64,000 bases of DNA from Novacetimonas maltaceti (GTDB lineage: Bacteria; Pseudomonadota; Alphaproteobacteria; Acetobacterales; Acetobacteraceae): contig NZ_POTC01000013.1 of NCBI RefSeq assembly GCF_002906255.1, positions 1 through 64,000 on the forward strand, read 5' to 3'. The first letter of the stretch is position 1. The number at the start of each line of letters is the position of its first letter. The position numbers and the translations under genes are program-made. Below the pieces are notes generated by a model, which made no database searches, was not told the DNA's origin, and saw only the letters and a list, made by a program, of their open reading frames with translations. Of the stretch, positions 53,864 to 63,437 are shown piece after piece.

Positions 53864-54260
53864 GAGGCGTGTTCTCTCGTGACGTGATCGGACAAGGGGC
53901 GTGATGCGGCCCCATCCACCTCATGTTATGGGATTTTTCCCCGGATTGCATGAATATTCAGGCGGGTATCGCCCGCTGCTGGCAGGACGGGATGATGCAG
54001 GCACGTTCCCTGCGTGACAGGAAAACCACCGGGTCGGGCACAATCCCGGCAGGGCTGCCTGCCGCGCCTGCCCATCCGGCAGGATCACGGCATGTGCCCG
54101 AAACCCGTCTTCACCGGTCTGCCGGACGATGCGTGCCTGCGTTCAGAAAACAGGAAATATCATGTGATCTTTCAATCGGTTGGTTGTGATGGGGAACCAA
54201 TGGATCGCTGATTCATGGGGGTCGGGCTGGCAGGTTCATGGAAAAATCAGAAAATATATT

Positions 54261-54299
54261 CCGATATATCTTGACTTAAGATATATCGGGAATTATATC
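54261..54299 (+). promoter_or_regulatory. PadR operator overlapping a strong promoter
   Basis: CCGATATATCTT (54261-54272), spacer GACTT, AAGATATATCGG (54278-54289): a perfect 12-bp inverted repeat. TTGACT (54271-54276) and TATATC (54294-54299) make a promoter with a 17-base spacer, so the operator covers the -35. A further half site TATATCGG ends at 54301. The start codon at 54307 falls about where transcription would begin, so the mRNA may be leaderless. This is the arrangement of an autorepressed PadR gene. Confidence 0.82.
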
Positions 54300-54306
54300 G
54301 GTAATC

Positions 54307-54906
54307 ATGAAACACAGAAACAGACACGCAGGCGGTCGTAACCGCCAGACTTTCTCCCCCGAGGGCATGGCCGGTTCCGGCGAACCCCGCCGCCATCACG
54401 GTCGCGGCGGGCATCATGGCGGTGGCCGCCGGGGCGGCCGTCACCGGCTGTTCGATTATGGTGAGATGCGGCTTCTGGTCCTCTCGCTGATCGCCCAGAA
54501 GCCGACCTATGGCTACGAACTGATCCGCATGATCGAGGAAAAGTTCGGTGGCAGCTACGCCCCCAGCCCCGGCGTGATCTACCCCACGCTGACATGGCTG
54601 GATGAAGCGGGCTATGCCCGGGTTGCCGAGGCCGATGGCCGCAAGAACTATCACATCACGCCAGAGGGCGAGGCTTTCCTGAACGCCAGTCGTGCGGCCC
54701 TTGATGAAATCCTGTCCCGTGCGGCGACGGGAGCAGCAGAGGGCAGGGGCGGGCGCAGGGATGTCCCGATGCCGGTCATGCGCGGCATGGAAAACCTGCG
54801 CACGGCACTGCGCCTGCGGCTGCGTAACGGTGGTCTTGATCAGGAAGCCGAGGAAAAGATCGCGGCCCTGCTGGACGATGCCGCCCGGGCGATCGGGCAG
54901 GTCTGA
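54307..54906 (+). CDS. PadR-family transcriptional regulator
   Basis: A 199-residue regulator. An unusual N-terminus rich in His, Gly and Arg (residues 1-45, e.g. GRGGHHGGGRRGGRH) is followed by the PadR winged helix (YGEMRLLVLSLIAQKPTYGYELIRMI near 54-79; SPGVIYPTLTWLDEAGY near 90-106) and a C-terminal helical part. PadR repressors release DNA on binding small ligands or redox/metal signals; a His-rich arm could sense metal, which is inference. Genes downstream or its own promoter are likely targets. Confidence 0.9.
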   Translation: MKHRNRHAGGRNRQTFSPEGMAGSGEPRRHHGRGGHHGGGRRGGRHRLFDYGEMRLLVLSLIAQKPTYGYELIRMIEEKFGGSYAPSPGVIYPTLTWLDEAGYARVAEADGRKNYHITPEGEAFLNASRAALDEILSRAATGAAEGRGGRRDVPMPVMRGMENLRTALRLRLRNGGLDQEAEEKIAALLDDAARAIGQV

Positions 54907-55114
54907 AAACGGGGATTCCATACGATCCCATGGCCTGTCCGCGCCCGGATGACGGGCACCCACGTCCCGCAATATTTACCGGAATGGTCCGGGGGCACAA
55001 ATAATCATGGTTTCTGGCCCGGATATTCCTGATTCTGTTTGTTACAACATTCGGCCTTACATTCCCGTTTCCACGGCACAATGTATTGGAGGTCGAATTA
55101 AAGGATATAATATT

Positions 55115-55450
55115 ATGAAGCGTTCAATTCTGTTTGCCCTTATGCTTGGTGCCTCCCTCCCGCTGGCCGCCCAGGCCCAGTCGTCGGACCAGAGCCAGGG
55201 AAGTGAGCAGGGCGAACATCATGGCCATGGCGGTCACGGCCATCACGGTGGCCATGGCCACAACGGCGGCCCCGGTGGCGACAGCCAGAATGGCGGTGAC
55301 CAGAATGGTGGGCCGGGTGGCGAACATGGTGATCGTGGCGGTGAAAACCGTGGCGACCGGGACCACGGCCCCGGTGACCGTGGCGGTCGTGGTGGCGATC
55401 GCAATGGCGGTGGATGGAACCAGAACAACAACAGTTCCAGTTCCAACTGA
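55115..55450 (+). CDS. Small secreted Gly/His/Asp/Asn-rich protein
   Basis: A 111-residue protein: signal peptide MKRSILFALMLGASLPLAAQAQ followed by low-complexity sequence of GHGGHGHHGG and GGDxNGG-type repeats, ending NNNSSSSN. No fold is expected; the His clusters could bind Ni, Cu or Zn. AAAGGATATAATATT precedes the ATG. It lies 208 bases after the PadR gene and resembles the His/Gly-rich arm of that protein, so the two may be linked. It has its own terminator. Confidence 0.75.
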   Translation: MKRSILFALMLGASLPLAAQAQSSDQSQGSEQGEHHGHGGHGHHGGHGHNGGPGGDSQNGGDQNGGPGGEHGDRGGENRGDRDHGPGDRGGRGGDRNGGGWNQNNNSSSSN

Positions 55451-55467
55451 TCCAGCACTGATCAGGG

Positions 55468-55497
55468 AAAGGCCCGGCATATTGCCGGGCCTTTTTT
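55468..55497 (+). terminator. Rho-independent terminator of the secreted protein gene
   Basis: AAAGGCCCGGCA / TGCCGGGCCTTT, a 12-bp stem with a TAT loop and a following T-run. Confidence 0.95.
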
Positions 55498-55652
55498 GTC
55501 ATGGGGGAAAGAATCCCTGCCCATTCCATCTGCCCGGTGGCAGTGCGTGCAGGGGGCAGGGAATTCGCGGATGATATCCCATCTTCCGGATCGGTCCCCT
55601 CACAGGGGGCCGGATTGGGCGGGATCGGATGGAACTGTCCGGTAATGTATGT

Positions 55653-55959
55653 TGGTGTCCGCGGCGGGATTCGAACCCACGGCCCCAGGATTCATCCCAC
55701 TTCGGCTTTCACCGCCGCCACCATGCGATGACGTTCGTGGTCTGGACTGTCCCTTCGCCATGGACCCGCCAGCGGGTCGGTAGGCGCTGCCCATCCAGTC
55801 TCTACACCTTCCCGGCGCGATGCCGGGCTTGGCTCGGGATTGGCACGGCGTCTGGCCAGAGCTTTCCCCGAATTTGAGCAGATCCGTCACGTGGTTTCCC
55901 GTCGTGACGCCCAATTTCTACCAGGAATCCTGTGCTCTATCCTGCTGAGCTACGCGGAC
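55653..55959 (-). tRNA. tRNA-Arg(CCT), interrupted by an intron
   Basis: Read on the minus strand, exon 1 (55959-55923) is GTCCGCG plus D-arm and CAGGATTCCT; exon 2 (55692-55653) is AATCCTG plus variable loop, GGGTTCGAATCCC and CGCGGACACCA with encoded CCA. Joined they form a complete 77-nt cloverleaf with anticodon CCT in loop TTCCTAA and a 7-bp acceptor stem. The 230-base insert lies between positions 36 and 37. tRNA-Arg(CCU) is a known host of group I introns in bacteria (Agrobacterium). Confidence 0.93.
55693..55922 (-). ncRNA. Group I self-splicing intron in tRNA-Arg(CCT)
   Basis: The 5' exon ends in U and the 230-base insert ends in G, the two fixed bases of group I splicing. On the minus strand the insert has the core blocks CGGGAAACCACG, CTCAAATTCGGGGAAA, CCCGAGCCAAGC, GAAGGTGTAGAGACTGGATGG and CGAAGGGACAGTCCAGACCACGAACGTC, in the order seen in the Azoarcus tRNA-Ile intron (P3 to P8 with the GTAGAGACT of P7). 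The subgroup is likely IC3. There is no room for a homing endonuclease gene. Loss of splicing would cost the cell this arginine tRNA. Confidence 0.92.
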
Positions 55960-56018
55960 ACACCCGACCTTATGTAGCGGAGGGACGGGGCAGGGGCAAG
56001 CGGCAATATGGCCGCGCC

Positions 56019-57038
56019 CTACCGCTGCCGCGCCAGGACCCGCGCCTGTGCCACAAGGCGCGCGACATGGCGCTTGCACAGCACGATGTCGGGGCTGCCG
56101 GTCTGCTTGCACGCCAGTTCAAGCTGCTGCGTCAGCACCGCCGCGTGCATCAGCGCATCCGCGCTCCAGATCGCGACAGCGCGGCCGAAGGCATCGGTGC
56201 GCTTGAAAAAGACCGGGGGCTTCAGGGCGGACATCGCCTCCGCCCGGCCCTGTCCCGCATCCATCGCCAGGCGCACCCGCCGCAGCCGGTGGATATGCGA
56301 CAGCAGCGCGCGCGCCGCACCGATCGGGTTCATGCGGTCGGTATTCATCGCGCGTTCAATGGCAAGGTCCGCGCCTTCGCGGTCGCCCACCATCGCGGCA
56401 AAGGCCGCGTCCTCCAACGAGACACTGGCCGCATCGCCAATGCAGGCCTGCACGTCCTCAAGCGTCAGCCGCCCGCCTTTTCCCGCGAACAGGAACAGCT
56501 TTTCCACTTCCGCGCGGGTGGCGGCGCGGTCGGGGCTGGCGCGTTCGGCAAACCATGACAGCGCATCGGGGTCGATCCCCACCCCATGCGCGGAAAGCAT
56601 CTGGCGGATGCTGCCCTCCAGCGCGCGCCCCTCCTCGGGGTAGCAGGCGATGACGGCGCAGTCCTTCGCCTTCTCCAGCAGCGCGCGCAGCTTGGAGCGG
56701 GAGTCAAGTCCCGGCGCCTCGATGATGAGCAGCGTGTCGGTCGTGCGCGCAAGGCATTCCTTGGCCATCCCCGTCAGGCCGTCGCGCCCGTCGCGCACCC
56801 AGACGACGCGCCGCCCACCGACAAGCGACAGGGCGGTATATTCCTCCACCATGCGGTCCTGCGCGTCGCGGCCAAGGATGGCGATACGGAACGGGTCATC
56901 AAGGTCCGGCGTGATGGCCTGCGCCGCCTCGGTCGCGCGTTCGCGGATCAGGCCCGCATCCTCGCCATGCAGCAGCAGGATGCGCCACGCGCCGGGATCG
57001 CGCAGGGTGGCGGCGATTGCACGCGCGCTGATCTTCAC
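56019..57038 (-). CDS. holA: DNA polymerase III subunit delta
   Basis: A 339-residue protein of the HolA family: WRILLLHGEDAGLIRERA (18-35), the AAA-like body with LLIIEAPGLDSRSKLRALLE near 103, and a C-terminal helical collar domain (MNPIGAARALLSHIHRLRRVR near 235). It opens the beta clamp in the clamp loader. Its ATG overlaps the end of lptE (57035-57038), as in many alphaproteobacteria. Confidence 0.95.
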   Translation of the reverse strand: MKISARAIAATLRDPGAWRILLLHGEDAGLIRERATEAAQAITPDLDDPFRIAILGRDAQDRMVEEYTALSLVGGRRVVWVRDGRDGLTGMAKECLARTTDTLLIIEAPGLDSRSKLRALLEKAKDCAVIACYPEEGRALEGSIRQMLSAHGVGIDPDALSWFAERASPDRAATRAEVEKLFLFAGKGGRLTLEDVQACIGDAASVSLEDAAFAAMVGDREGADLAIERAMNTDRMNPIGAARALLSHIHRLRRVRLAMDAGQGRAEAMSALKPPVFFKRTDAFGRAVAIWSADALMHAAVLTQQLELACKQTGSPDIVLCKRHVARLVAQARVLARQR

Positions 57039-57835
57039 TGGCTATCGCCGTTGCCGCCGATGCTGACATTGTCGGGGGTGTCGCTGCCCACGCTGACGGA
57101 CGTGCCCACGTCATTGTCGTCGTTCAGTTGCGAATTCGACCGCCCCGTGGCCAGCGCCGGCAGGCCGTCCGCGCCGGGACGCTGCGATGGCATCTGGTTG
57201 TTGCTGGTGGCGTTGGGTGTCGAATCCGGGTCGATGTAGCGTGGCTGGTTCTGTTCCGCATCGGACCCGTCGGTCGCGGGCTTGGCATGGGTGCGGAACC
57301 ACACGCCAACCTGCTGGGTGATCTGTTCGGCCATGTTCTTGGCCACGCGGGTGCGCACGGTCTCAAGGTTCAGCGACAGGGCGAAATACTGTTCATACGT
57401 ATTGTTCACGCCGTCGATGATGTTTGCATCCCCTTCGGCCAGCAGGCGCGGGCTGGCGCTGATGGTATAGAGCTGCCAGTGGGCGAAGGCGGTGGTGCGC
57501 GTGCGCCCGCTGGTGTTGTCGGAATGGATGTCCACCGCCTCGTTCATCATGTAGGTGCGGATGCGCAGGCTGTAGCGTGTCGGGTTTTCAGGCCCCGCGC
57601 CGCCAAGGTCCTGCTGCAGGAACTGGCGTAACTGCTGTCCGTAGCGTTCCGTGATGCGCGGGACATAGACCTGCTGCAGTTCGGCCGCCACATCCGTCAC
57701 GGTGGCCTTGCCGTCGGGGCCGATATGCTTTCCGGTCGTCTGGTACATGGGCGAGAAGCCGCACCCGCCCGTTGTGGCCACAAGGGCGGCCGCGAACAGT
57801 GCCGATGCGGCGCGACGACGCGAAAAGCGTTTCAT
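57035..57835 (-). CDS. lptE: LPS-assembly lipoprotein LptE
   Basis: A 266-residue lipoprotein. The signal peptide ends in a lipobox TTGGCGFSP (Cys25), followed by the beta-sandwich ELQQVYVPRITERYGQQLRQFLQQDL, typical of LptE. A long Gln/Asn/Ser-rich C-terminal tail (from about 195) is probably disordered. It plugs LptD in the outer membrane. It begins one base after the leuS stop. Confidence 0.93.
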   Translation of the reverse strand: MKRFSRRRAASALFAAALVATTGGCGFSPMYQTTGKHIGPDGKATVTDVAAELQQVYVPRITERYGQQLRQFLQQDLGGAGPENPTRYSLRIRTYMMNEAVDIHSDNTSGRTRTTAFAHWQLYTISASPRLLAEGDANIIDGVNNTYEQYFALSLNLETVRTRVAKNMAEQITQQVGVWFRTHAKPATDGSDAEQNQPRYIDPDSTPNATSNNQMPSQRPGADGLPALATGRSNSQLNDDNDVGTSVSVGSDTPDNVSIGGNGDSQ

Positions 57836-60469
57836 CTATTTCGCAACCACGAAATTGACGATGCGTCCCGGCACGTAGATGCGCTTGACGATCCGCGCCC
57901 CTTCGAGCAGGCGGGCCACGTTGGGTTCGGCCTCCGCACGGGCGATGACATCATCCTTGGGCATGTCGGGGGCTACCGCGACCGTGCCACGCAGCTTGCC
58001 CATGATCTGCACCGCGATCGTGACCTCGCTTGCGGCCAGCAGGTCGGCTTCCGCCTTCGGCCATGCGCGTTCGACCACCGGCCTGCCCGCGGGGTCGAGC
58101 AGCGCCATCATCGCTTCGGCCTGGTGCGGCACCATGGGCGCGCACAGCAGCGCCAGCGTCGTCGCTGCCTCCCGCCGGGCAAAGGCGACGCCATCCTCGT
58201 CCGCGTGCTTTTCCGCATCGGCCAGCGCGCTGGTCAGTTCATGCAGGCGCGCGACCGCGACATTGGGGCTGAAGCCTTCGAGCGCCTCGGTCACGGCGGC
58301 GATGGTGCGGTGCGTGGCGCGGCGCAGCGTGTCGGCGGCCTTTGCGACCTGCGCGGGGCAGGGGGCATCGGCAGGGACCCCTGCTGCGACGGTGCGCACG
58401 ACGCGGAACAGGCGCTGCAGGAAGCGCGCGGCCCCGGCCACGCCGGATTCCGTCCATTCCATGTCGCGTTCCGGCGGGCTGTCCGACAGGACGAACCAGC
58501 GCGCCGTATCCGCGCCAAAACGCTCGATGATTGTCACGGGGGCGACGGTGTTGCGCTTGGACTTGGACATCTTTTCCACGCGGCCGACCGTGACCGGGGC
58601 GCCGGTGTCGCGGCGGGTGGCACCCGTGGCCGTGCGCTCGACCTCGTCGGGATACAGCCAGTTGCCATCCGCGTCGCGGTAGCTTTCGTGGTTGACCATG
58701 CCCTGCGTGAACAGGCCCGCGAACGGTTCGTCCACGTTCAGGTGCCCGGTCTCATGCATGGCGCGGGTGAAGAAGCGGGCATAGAGCAGGTGCAGGATCG
58801 CATGTTCGATCCCGCCGATATACTGGTCCACCGGCAGCCACCCGTCGGCGGCCGCGACCACGGTGGGCTGCGGCGCATGCGGCGCGGTGAAGCGGGCGAA
58901 ATACCACGAACTGTCCACGAACGTGTCGCAGGTATCCGTCTCCCGGGTTGCGGGCTTTTGGCATTTCGGGCAGGCGACATGCTTCCATGTCGGGTGGTGT
59001 TCCAGGGGATTGCCCGGACGGTCGAACGTCACGTCCTCGGGCAGGACGACCGGAAGCTGGTCATCGGGGACCGGCACCGCGCCGCAGGAGTCGCAGTGGA
59101 TGATGGGAATGGGGCAGCCCCAGTAGCGCTGGCGCGAGATGCCCCAGTCACGCAGGCGCCAGTTGACCACCCCGCGCCCGACGCCCAGCCCTTCGAGGCG
59201 GGCGATCGCCTCCTTCTTCGCCGTGGCGATGTCGAGGCCGTCGAGGAAGGCGGAGTTGAACAGCGTGCCCTGTCCGTCGGTCGCCCTGTCGGTGACGGTG
59301 AAGGTCTGCGGGTCCGCATCGGGCGGCAGGATGACGGGGATGAAGGGCAGTCGGTACTTGTTGGCGAAATCAAGGTCGCGCTGATCCCCGCAGGGGCAGC
59401 CGAACACGGCGCCCGTGCCGTAATCCATCAGCACGAAATTCGCGATCCAGACCGGGAACGATCTGTCCGGCATGAACGGGTGCGACACGCGCAGGCCGGT
59501 GTCAAACCCACGCTTTTCCGCCGTCTCGATCGCCTCTTCCGAGGTGCCGAGGCGATGGCATTCCGCGATGAATTCGGCGGCCTTCGCATTCTTCTTCGCA
59601 ACCTTCGCCGCCAGCGGGTGGTCGGCGGCGATGGCCAGGAACGACATCCCGAACAGCGTGTCGGGGCGGGTGGTGAACACCTCCACCGAATCAAGGTCCA
59701 CGTCAAAGCCCGCCGGCGGTTCATGCAGGCCGAAGCGCACGCGCGCGCCCTCCGACCGGCCGATCCAGCGTTCCTGCATCGTGCGCACCCGTTCGGGCCA
59801 GCGCGGCAGGTGCGACAGGCCATCAAGCAGTTGCGGCGCGAATTTCGTGATCTTCAGGAACCACTGCGACAGCTGCTTCTGCTCGATCAGGGCACCCGAA
59901 CGCCAGCCGCGACCATCGACGACCTGTTCGTTCGCCAGCACGGTATTGTCCACCGGGTCCCAGTTGACCCAGCTTTCGCGCCGCTCCACCAGGCCTGCCG
60001 CCAGCATGTCGAGGAACAGCTTCTGCTGCTTGCCATAGTAATCCGGCTCGCAGGTCGCGATCTCGCGGTCCCAGTTGAAGGAGAAGCCCAGCTGCCTGAG
60101 GGTCGTGCGCATGGCCGCGATGTTGTCCATCGTCCATTTGCCCGGATGCACGCCGCGTTCGCGCGCCGCATTTTCCGCCGGCAGGCCGAACGCGTCCCAG
60201 CCCATCGGGTGCAGGACGCTGAATCCCTGCGCACGCTTGTAGCGCGCGACGACATCCCCCAGCGTGTAGTTGCGGACATGCCCCATGTGCAGCTGCCCCG
60301 AGGGGTAGGGGAACATCTCCAGCACGTAATATTTGGGCCGGTCGGCGGGGGGGACGTCAGGCACGTTGAAGACGCCGCTGCGTTCCCAGCGCTCCTGCCA
60401 CAGCGGTTCGGCCGTAGCGAAGTCATAGGCAGGGGTGGCGGTATCGGCGGGTGTCTTGGGTTCGGTCAT
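57836..60469 (-). CDS. leuS: Leucyl-tRNA synthetase
   Basis: An 877-residue class I synthetase. The HIGH motif is HMGH in [18 protein letters not shown] near 57, a CP1 editing domain covers about 230-430, zinc-type CPKCQ and CDSCG cysteines are near 455-500, and KMSKS is in [11 protein letters not shown] near 635. Full length. ATG 60469 or GTG 60478 may be used; the nine-base difference is not decisive. It heads leuS-lptE-holA. Confidence 0.97.
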   Translation of the reverse strand: MTEPKTPADTATPAYDFATAEPLWQERWERSGVFNVPDVPPADRPKYYVLEMFPYPSGQLHMGHVRNYTLGDVVARYKRAQGFSVLHPMGWDAFGLPAENAARERGVHPGKWTMDNIAAMRTTLRQLGFSFNWDREIATCEPDYYGKQQKLFLDMLAAGLVERRESWVNWDPVDNTVLANEQVVDGRGWRSGALIEQKQLSQWFLKITKFAPQLLDGLSHLPRWPERVRTMQERWIGRSEGARVRFGLHEPPAGFDVDLDSVEVFTTRPDTLFGMSFLAIAADHPLAAKVAKKNAKAAEFIAECHRLGTSEEAIETAEKRGFDTGLRVSHPFMPDRSFPVWIANFVLMDYGTGAVFGCPCGDQRDLDFANKYRLPFIPVILPPDADPQTFTVTDRATDGQGTLFNSAFLDGLDIATAKKEAIARLEGLGVGRGVVNWRLRDWGISRQRYWGCPIPIIHCDSCGAVPVPDDQLPVVLPEDVTFDRPGNPLEHHPTWKHVACPKCQKPATRETDTCDTFVDSSWYFARFTAPHAPQPTVVAAADGWLPVDQYIGGIEHAILHLLYARFFTRAMHETGHLNVDEPFAGLFTQGMVNHESYRDADGNWLYPDEVERTATGATRRDTGAPVTVGRVEKMSKSKRNTVAPVTIIERFGADTARWFVLSDSPPERDMEWTESGVAGAARFLQRLFRVVRTVAAGVPADAPCPAQVAKAADTLRRATHRTIAAVTEALEGFSPNVAVARLHELTSALADAEKHADEDGVAFARREAATTLALLCAPMVPHQAEAMMALLDPAGRPVVERAWPKAEADLLAASEVTIAVQIMGKLRGTVAVAPDMPKDDVIARAEAEPNVARLLEGARIVKRIYVPGRIVNFVVAK

Positions 60470-60499
60470 CTTGGTCACATCGGGTCCGGGCGCGAGGAG

Positions 60500-61024
60500 T
60501 TAGTTCTTGTGGCCGCTATCGGCACGCAGTTGGCGCGCACGGGTCAGGATCTTGGAGGTGATGTCCGACACCGTATTGGCGGCGACGGGGGTATCGACCC
60601 ACTGGTTGTCCTGCAGCACCTGGCGGAACACGGACACGCGCACCGCGTCGGAACGCAGGTTGCTCGACAGGATGAAGCAGGTGATCTTGAAACGCTCGTT
60701 CTGCGTGGCGGGGGGTGTGTACCAGTCCGTCAGGATGACCCCCCCGATCGCGTCGGCGGAGGCGAACGGCATGAATGAAAGCGTATCGATCGCACCGCGC
60801 CACAGGTAGGCATTGACGCCGCTTTTCTCCAGCTGGTCATTGCCGCCGGTCGCGCCACGGTCTTCCTTCAGCAGCTTGTTCTGCGGCCGGGCGAGGCCGG
60901 TGCTGTCATGCGGTCCTGTCGAGCACGCGCCAAGCAGCGTGCCAAGCATCAGGACCGGCAGCCCCGCGCGCAGGACGCGGCGGGAGGACGGGCGAAGGGC
61001 GGAAGTTGGCGGACGAAGGGTCAT
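60500..61024 (-). CDS. DUF3576 lipoprotein
   Basis: A 174-residue lipoprotein with lipobox LLGACSTG (Cys near 34) and the conserved GVNAYLWRGAIDTLSFMPFASADAIGGVILTDWY of DUF3576. This family is regularly placed before leuS in alphaproteobacteria. ATG 61024 starts the signal peptide. The function is unknown; an envelope role beside lptE is likely. Confidence 0.92.
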   Translation of the reverse strand: MTLRPPTSALRPSSRRVLRAGLPVLMLGTLLGACSTGPHDSTGLARPQNKLLKEDRGATGGNDQLEKSGVNAYLWRGAIDTLSFMPFASADAIGGVILTDWYTPPATQNERFKITCFILSSNLRSDAVRVSVFRQVLQDNQWVDTPVAANTVSDITSKILTRARQLRADSGHKN

Positions 61025-61367
61025 GATGCCTCTATGGACGCCGGGGATGGGCCCCGCATGTGGTATTTCGGCCCCGTGTGTCGCGCACCCGCCACGATGT
61101 GTCCGGACAAGCGGCCACGGTCCTGCCTGCAATCGATATGCGTCCTTCATATCCCGCCGCGCCGGTCCCGCCAAGTCACGCGGCGACCTTTCTGTGCCAC
61201 CATCGTGACGGCGCGGCATGCCGTGCATGGGCGTGGGTCATGGCATCGGGGCGTCGATGGTAGTACCTTTCATGCCACGGCCGCCATGCGGGCGGAAGGC
61301 CGGAACAAGGGACGCGTGGCAGGGGAGGGCACGCGGGCAGTGACAGGCAGGGTGCGGGAGAAGGCAG
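61025..61367. other. Divergent intergenic region
   Basis: 343 bases between the DUF3576 gene and the GH3 gene. I see no RNA gene, convincing repeat or coding sequence. It should hold promoters in both directions; none could be fixed with confidence. Confidence 0.5.
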
Positions 61368-63437
61368 GTGCGACAGACATTCATCACATCGCGGGTGCGG
61401 GCATGTGGCAGGGCCAAAAGGCGGCTGGCCGCAGTCCTTGCCGGGGGGCTTGCCGGTGGTGCGGTGATGCTGTTGCCCGCGGTGGGCGTGTGGCCATGTG
61501 CCCGCGCATCGGCGGCCACCCCCACGGCATCGGCCGCGATGCGCGCCGCCGAGATGGTCGCGCGCCTGCGGCCGGAGGAAAAGCTGTCGATCCTGCGCGC
61601 CGCCCCTGCCGCGCTTGGCGGTGCGGCGGCGGGTGAGGGGGCGGGCCTGCTGACATGGCCGGGGGTGCCGCGCCTTGGCCTGCCCGCCCTGAGGATGGGC
61701 AGCTTTGCCGACCCGCGCCCCACCGACCCTGCGATGCCGCAACTCCCGTTCCTTGCCCTTGCCGCAAGCTGGGACCCCGTGCTGGCCCACCGCGCCGGCG
61801 TGGTGCGGGCGCGTGACGAGTGGGGGCGTGGGCGCGCGATGGTGCGGGTGGGCGGCGTGGACCTGCTGCCATCGGGCCGACTGCTTGCGGGGGAGGACCC
61901 GCTGCTTGCGGGCACGATGGCGGGGATGGTCGCCTCGGGCCTGATGGTGGGGCATGTGGTGCCGGTCTTCGCCTCGCTGCGTGCGGAGGAGCAGGGGCGG
62001 GGCGACGGGGTGCTCGCCCTGCCCGCCACGCTGCCTGTTCCGGCGGTGCGGTACATGGATGGCAGCCTGATGGGCCTGTCGATCGCGCTGGGCACGGCGC
62101 ATGGCGGGGCGATCGCGTGCGGGGGGATGCATGCGTGTGGCGCGCTGTCGGGCCTGCCCGGCATCGTGCGTGAACAGTGGCGCTTTGGCGGCATGCTGAT
62201 GGCGATGCCCGGCGCGCTGTCGGGGGTGGATGCGAACCCGCCCGCCGCCGTGGCCGATGGCGTGGACCTTGAACAGTCGCTGGGGCTGGAGGACGGGATC
62301 TATGCCGCGCCCCTGCGCCGCGCGGTGGCGACGGGGGCTGTGCCGCCCGCGCGGATTGACCAGATGGCGCAGCATGTCCTGACATCGCTGTATGGCACCG
62401 GCATCCTTGACCATCCGCCTTCCTTCACCCGCGATGCGAAGGCGCAGTCCGATCCCGCGCTGGTGCAGGGGGTGATGGCCGATATCGGGGCGGAGGGCAT
62501 GGTCCTCCTGCAGAATGAAAACCAGGTACTGCCGCTTGATGACCGCAGCGGGCCGGTGCTGCTGCTGGCGACGCAGGCGCTGCGGGGGCCGCTTGCCGCA
62601 CTTGCGGCGGCGCTGGAACATGACGGGATCAGGGTTGCCACGGCCATCGTCAGGCCCGACGCGCCGCCCCCGCCGCAGGCGGCGCAGGCCGCGCGCGCCG
62701 TGATGCTGACGGACCGTGACGCGGACAATGCGTTCATCACGGCGCTTGCCGACCTTGGCGGGCATGTCGTCACCATCATGATGTCCGACAGTCCCGACCG
62801 CGCGATGCCGTGGCTCGACGTGGTGGACAGCGTGATACAGGCCTGGTCATGGCATGACGAATATGCCGCCCCGCTGGCGGCGATGCTGACGGGCACGCGC
62901 GATTTCACCGGCCACCTGCCCATGACGTTTACCGGCGGGTTCTATCCCCCCGGCATGGCCTATGCCGATTACCATGCGTTCGAACGCGCCCATGTGGCGC
63001 CGCTGTTTCCCTTCGGCTATGGCCTGTCGGTTGCAGGCGGCGTGTCCTATGGCGACGTGCATGTCAGTCGCGAGGATGCGACGCACCTGAACGTGACCTT
63101 CACCCTGACCGATACGGCCGACCACCCGGTCCGCGCGGTGGCGCAGCTTTACCTGACCCCCCCGCCGGAGGCTGGAGGGGTCAAGCGCCTCGTGGGGTGG
63201 CGCAGCGTCGCGCTGGTGCCCGGCCATGCGGCCCATGTCACCATTCCCGTGGACCCGCACCTGCTGGGACAGTGGGACGCGGATGCGGGCGTGTGGGTGG
63301 TGCCGGCGGGGACCTATACGTTCGCGGTGGGGGGATCTTCGGTCATGCTGATGCACCAGGCCGGCGTGCGCCTGCCCGCGCTGCATGTGGCCCCCACGCT
63401 TGAAAACCTGCCCGCGCCTACATCCCAGGGCGAATGA
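61368..63437 (+). CDS. GH3-fold (beta-glucosidase-like) exported protein, degenerate active site
   Basis: A 689-residue protein with a signal sequence (to about 49), an N-terminal GH3 barrel, a C-terminal GH3 sandwich (LLQNENQVLPLD near 385; GHLPMTFTGGFYPPG near 525; LFPFGYGLS near 550) and a fibronectin-type III-like end. The usual nucleophile motif after LREEWGFDG (xSDW) is missing: REQWRFGGMLMAMPGALSGVD reads MAMPG at that place, and the KHFxxN substrate motif is not found. Catalysis by the standard GH3 mechanism is doubtful. It starts at GTG 61368 (GAGAAGG upstream). Its end overlaps the convergent SPOR gene by 20 bases. Confidence 0.85.
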   Translation: MRQTFITSRVRACGRAKRRLAAVLAGGLAGGAVMLLPAVGVWPCARASAATPTASAAMRAAEMVARLRPEEKLSILRAAPAALGGAAAGEGAGLLTWPGVPRLGLPALRMGSFADPRPTDPAMPQLPFLALAASWDPVLAHRAGVVRARDEWGRGRAMVRVGGVDLLPSGRLLAGEDPLLAGTMAGMVASGLMVGHVVPVFASLRAEEQGRGDGVLALPATLPVPAVRYMDGSLMGLSIALGTAHGGAIACGGMHACGALSGLPGIVREQWRFGGMLMAMPGALSGVDANPPAAVADGVDLEQSLGLEDGIYAAPLRRAVATGAVPPARIDQMAQHVLTSLYGTGILDHPPSFTRDAKAQSDPALVQGVMADIGAEGMVLLQNENQVLPLDDRSGPVLLLATQALRGPLAALAAALEHDGIRVATAIVRPDAPPPPQAAQAARAVMLTDRDADNAFITALADLGGHVVTIMMSDSPDRAMPWLDVVDSVIQAWSWHDEYAAPLAAMLTGTRDFTGHLPMTFTGGFYPPGMAYADYHAFERAHVAPLFPFGYGLSVAGGVSYGDVHVSREDATHLNVTFTLTDTADHPVRAVAQLYLTPPPEAGGVKRLVGWRSVALVPGHAAHVTIPVDPHLLGQWDADAGVWVVPAGTYTFAVGGSSVMLMHQAGVRLPALHVAPTLENLPAPTSQGE

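Noticed and set aside
55600-55914. Short frame over the tRNA intron, considered as an intron-encoded endonuclease
   Set aside because: It reads through exon and catalytic core, lacks LAGLIDADG or GIY-YIG motifs, and the intron is too short to hold such a gene.
57725-60778. Very long open frame (1017 codons) on the plus strand
   Set aside because: It is antisense to leuS and lptE; the composition is Arg/Gly/His-rich as in mirror frames of GC-rich genes, and it has no domain.
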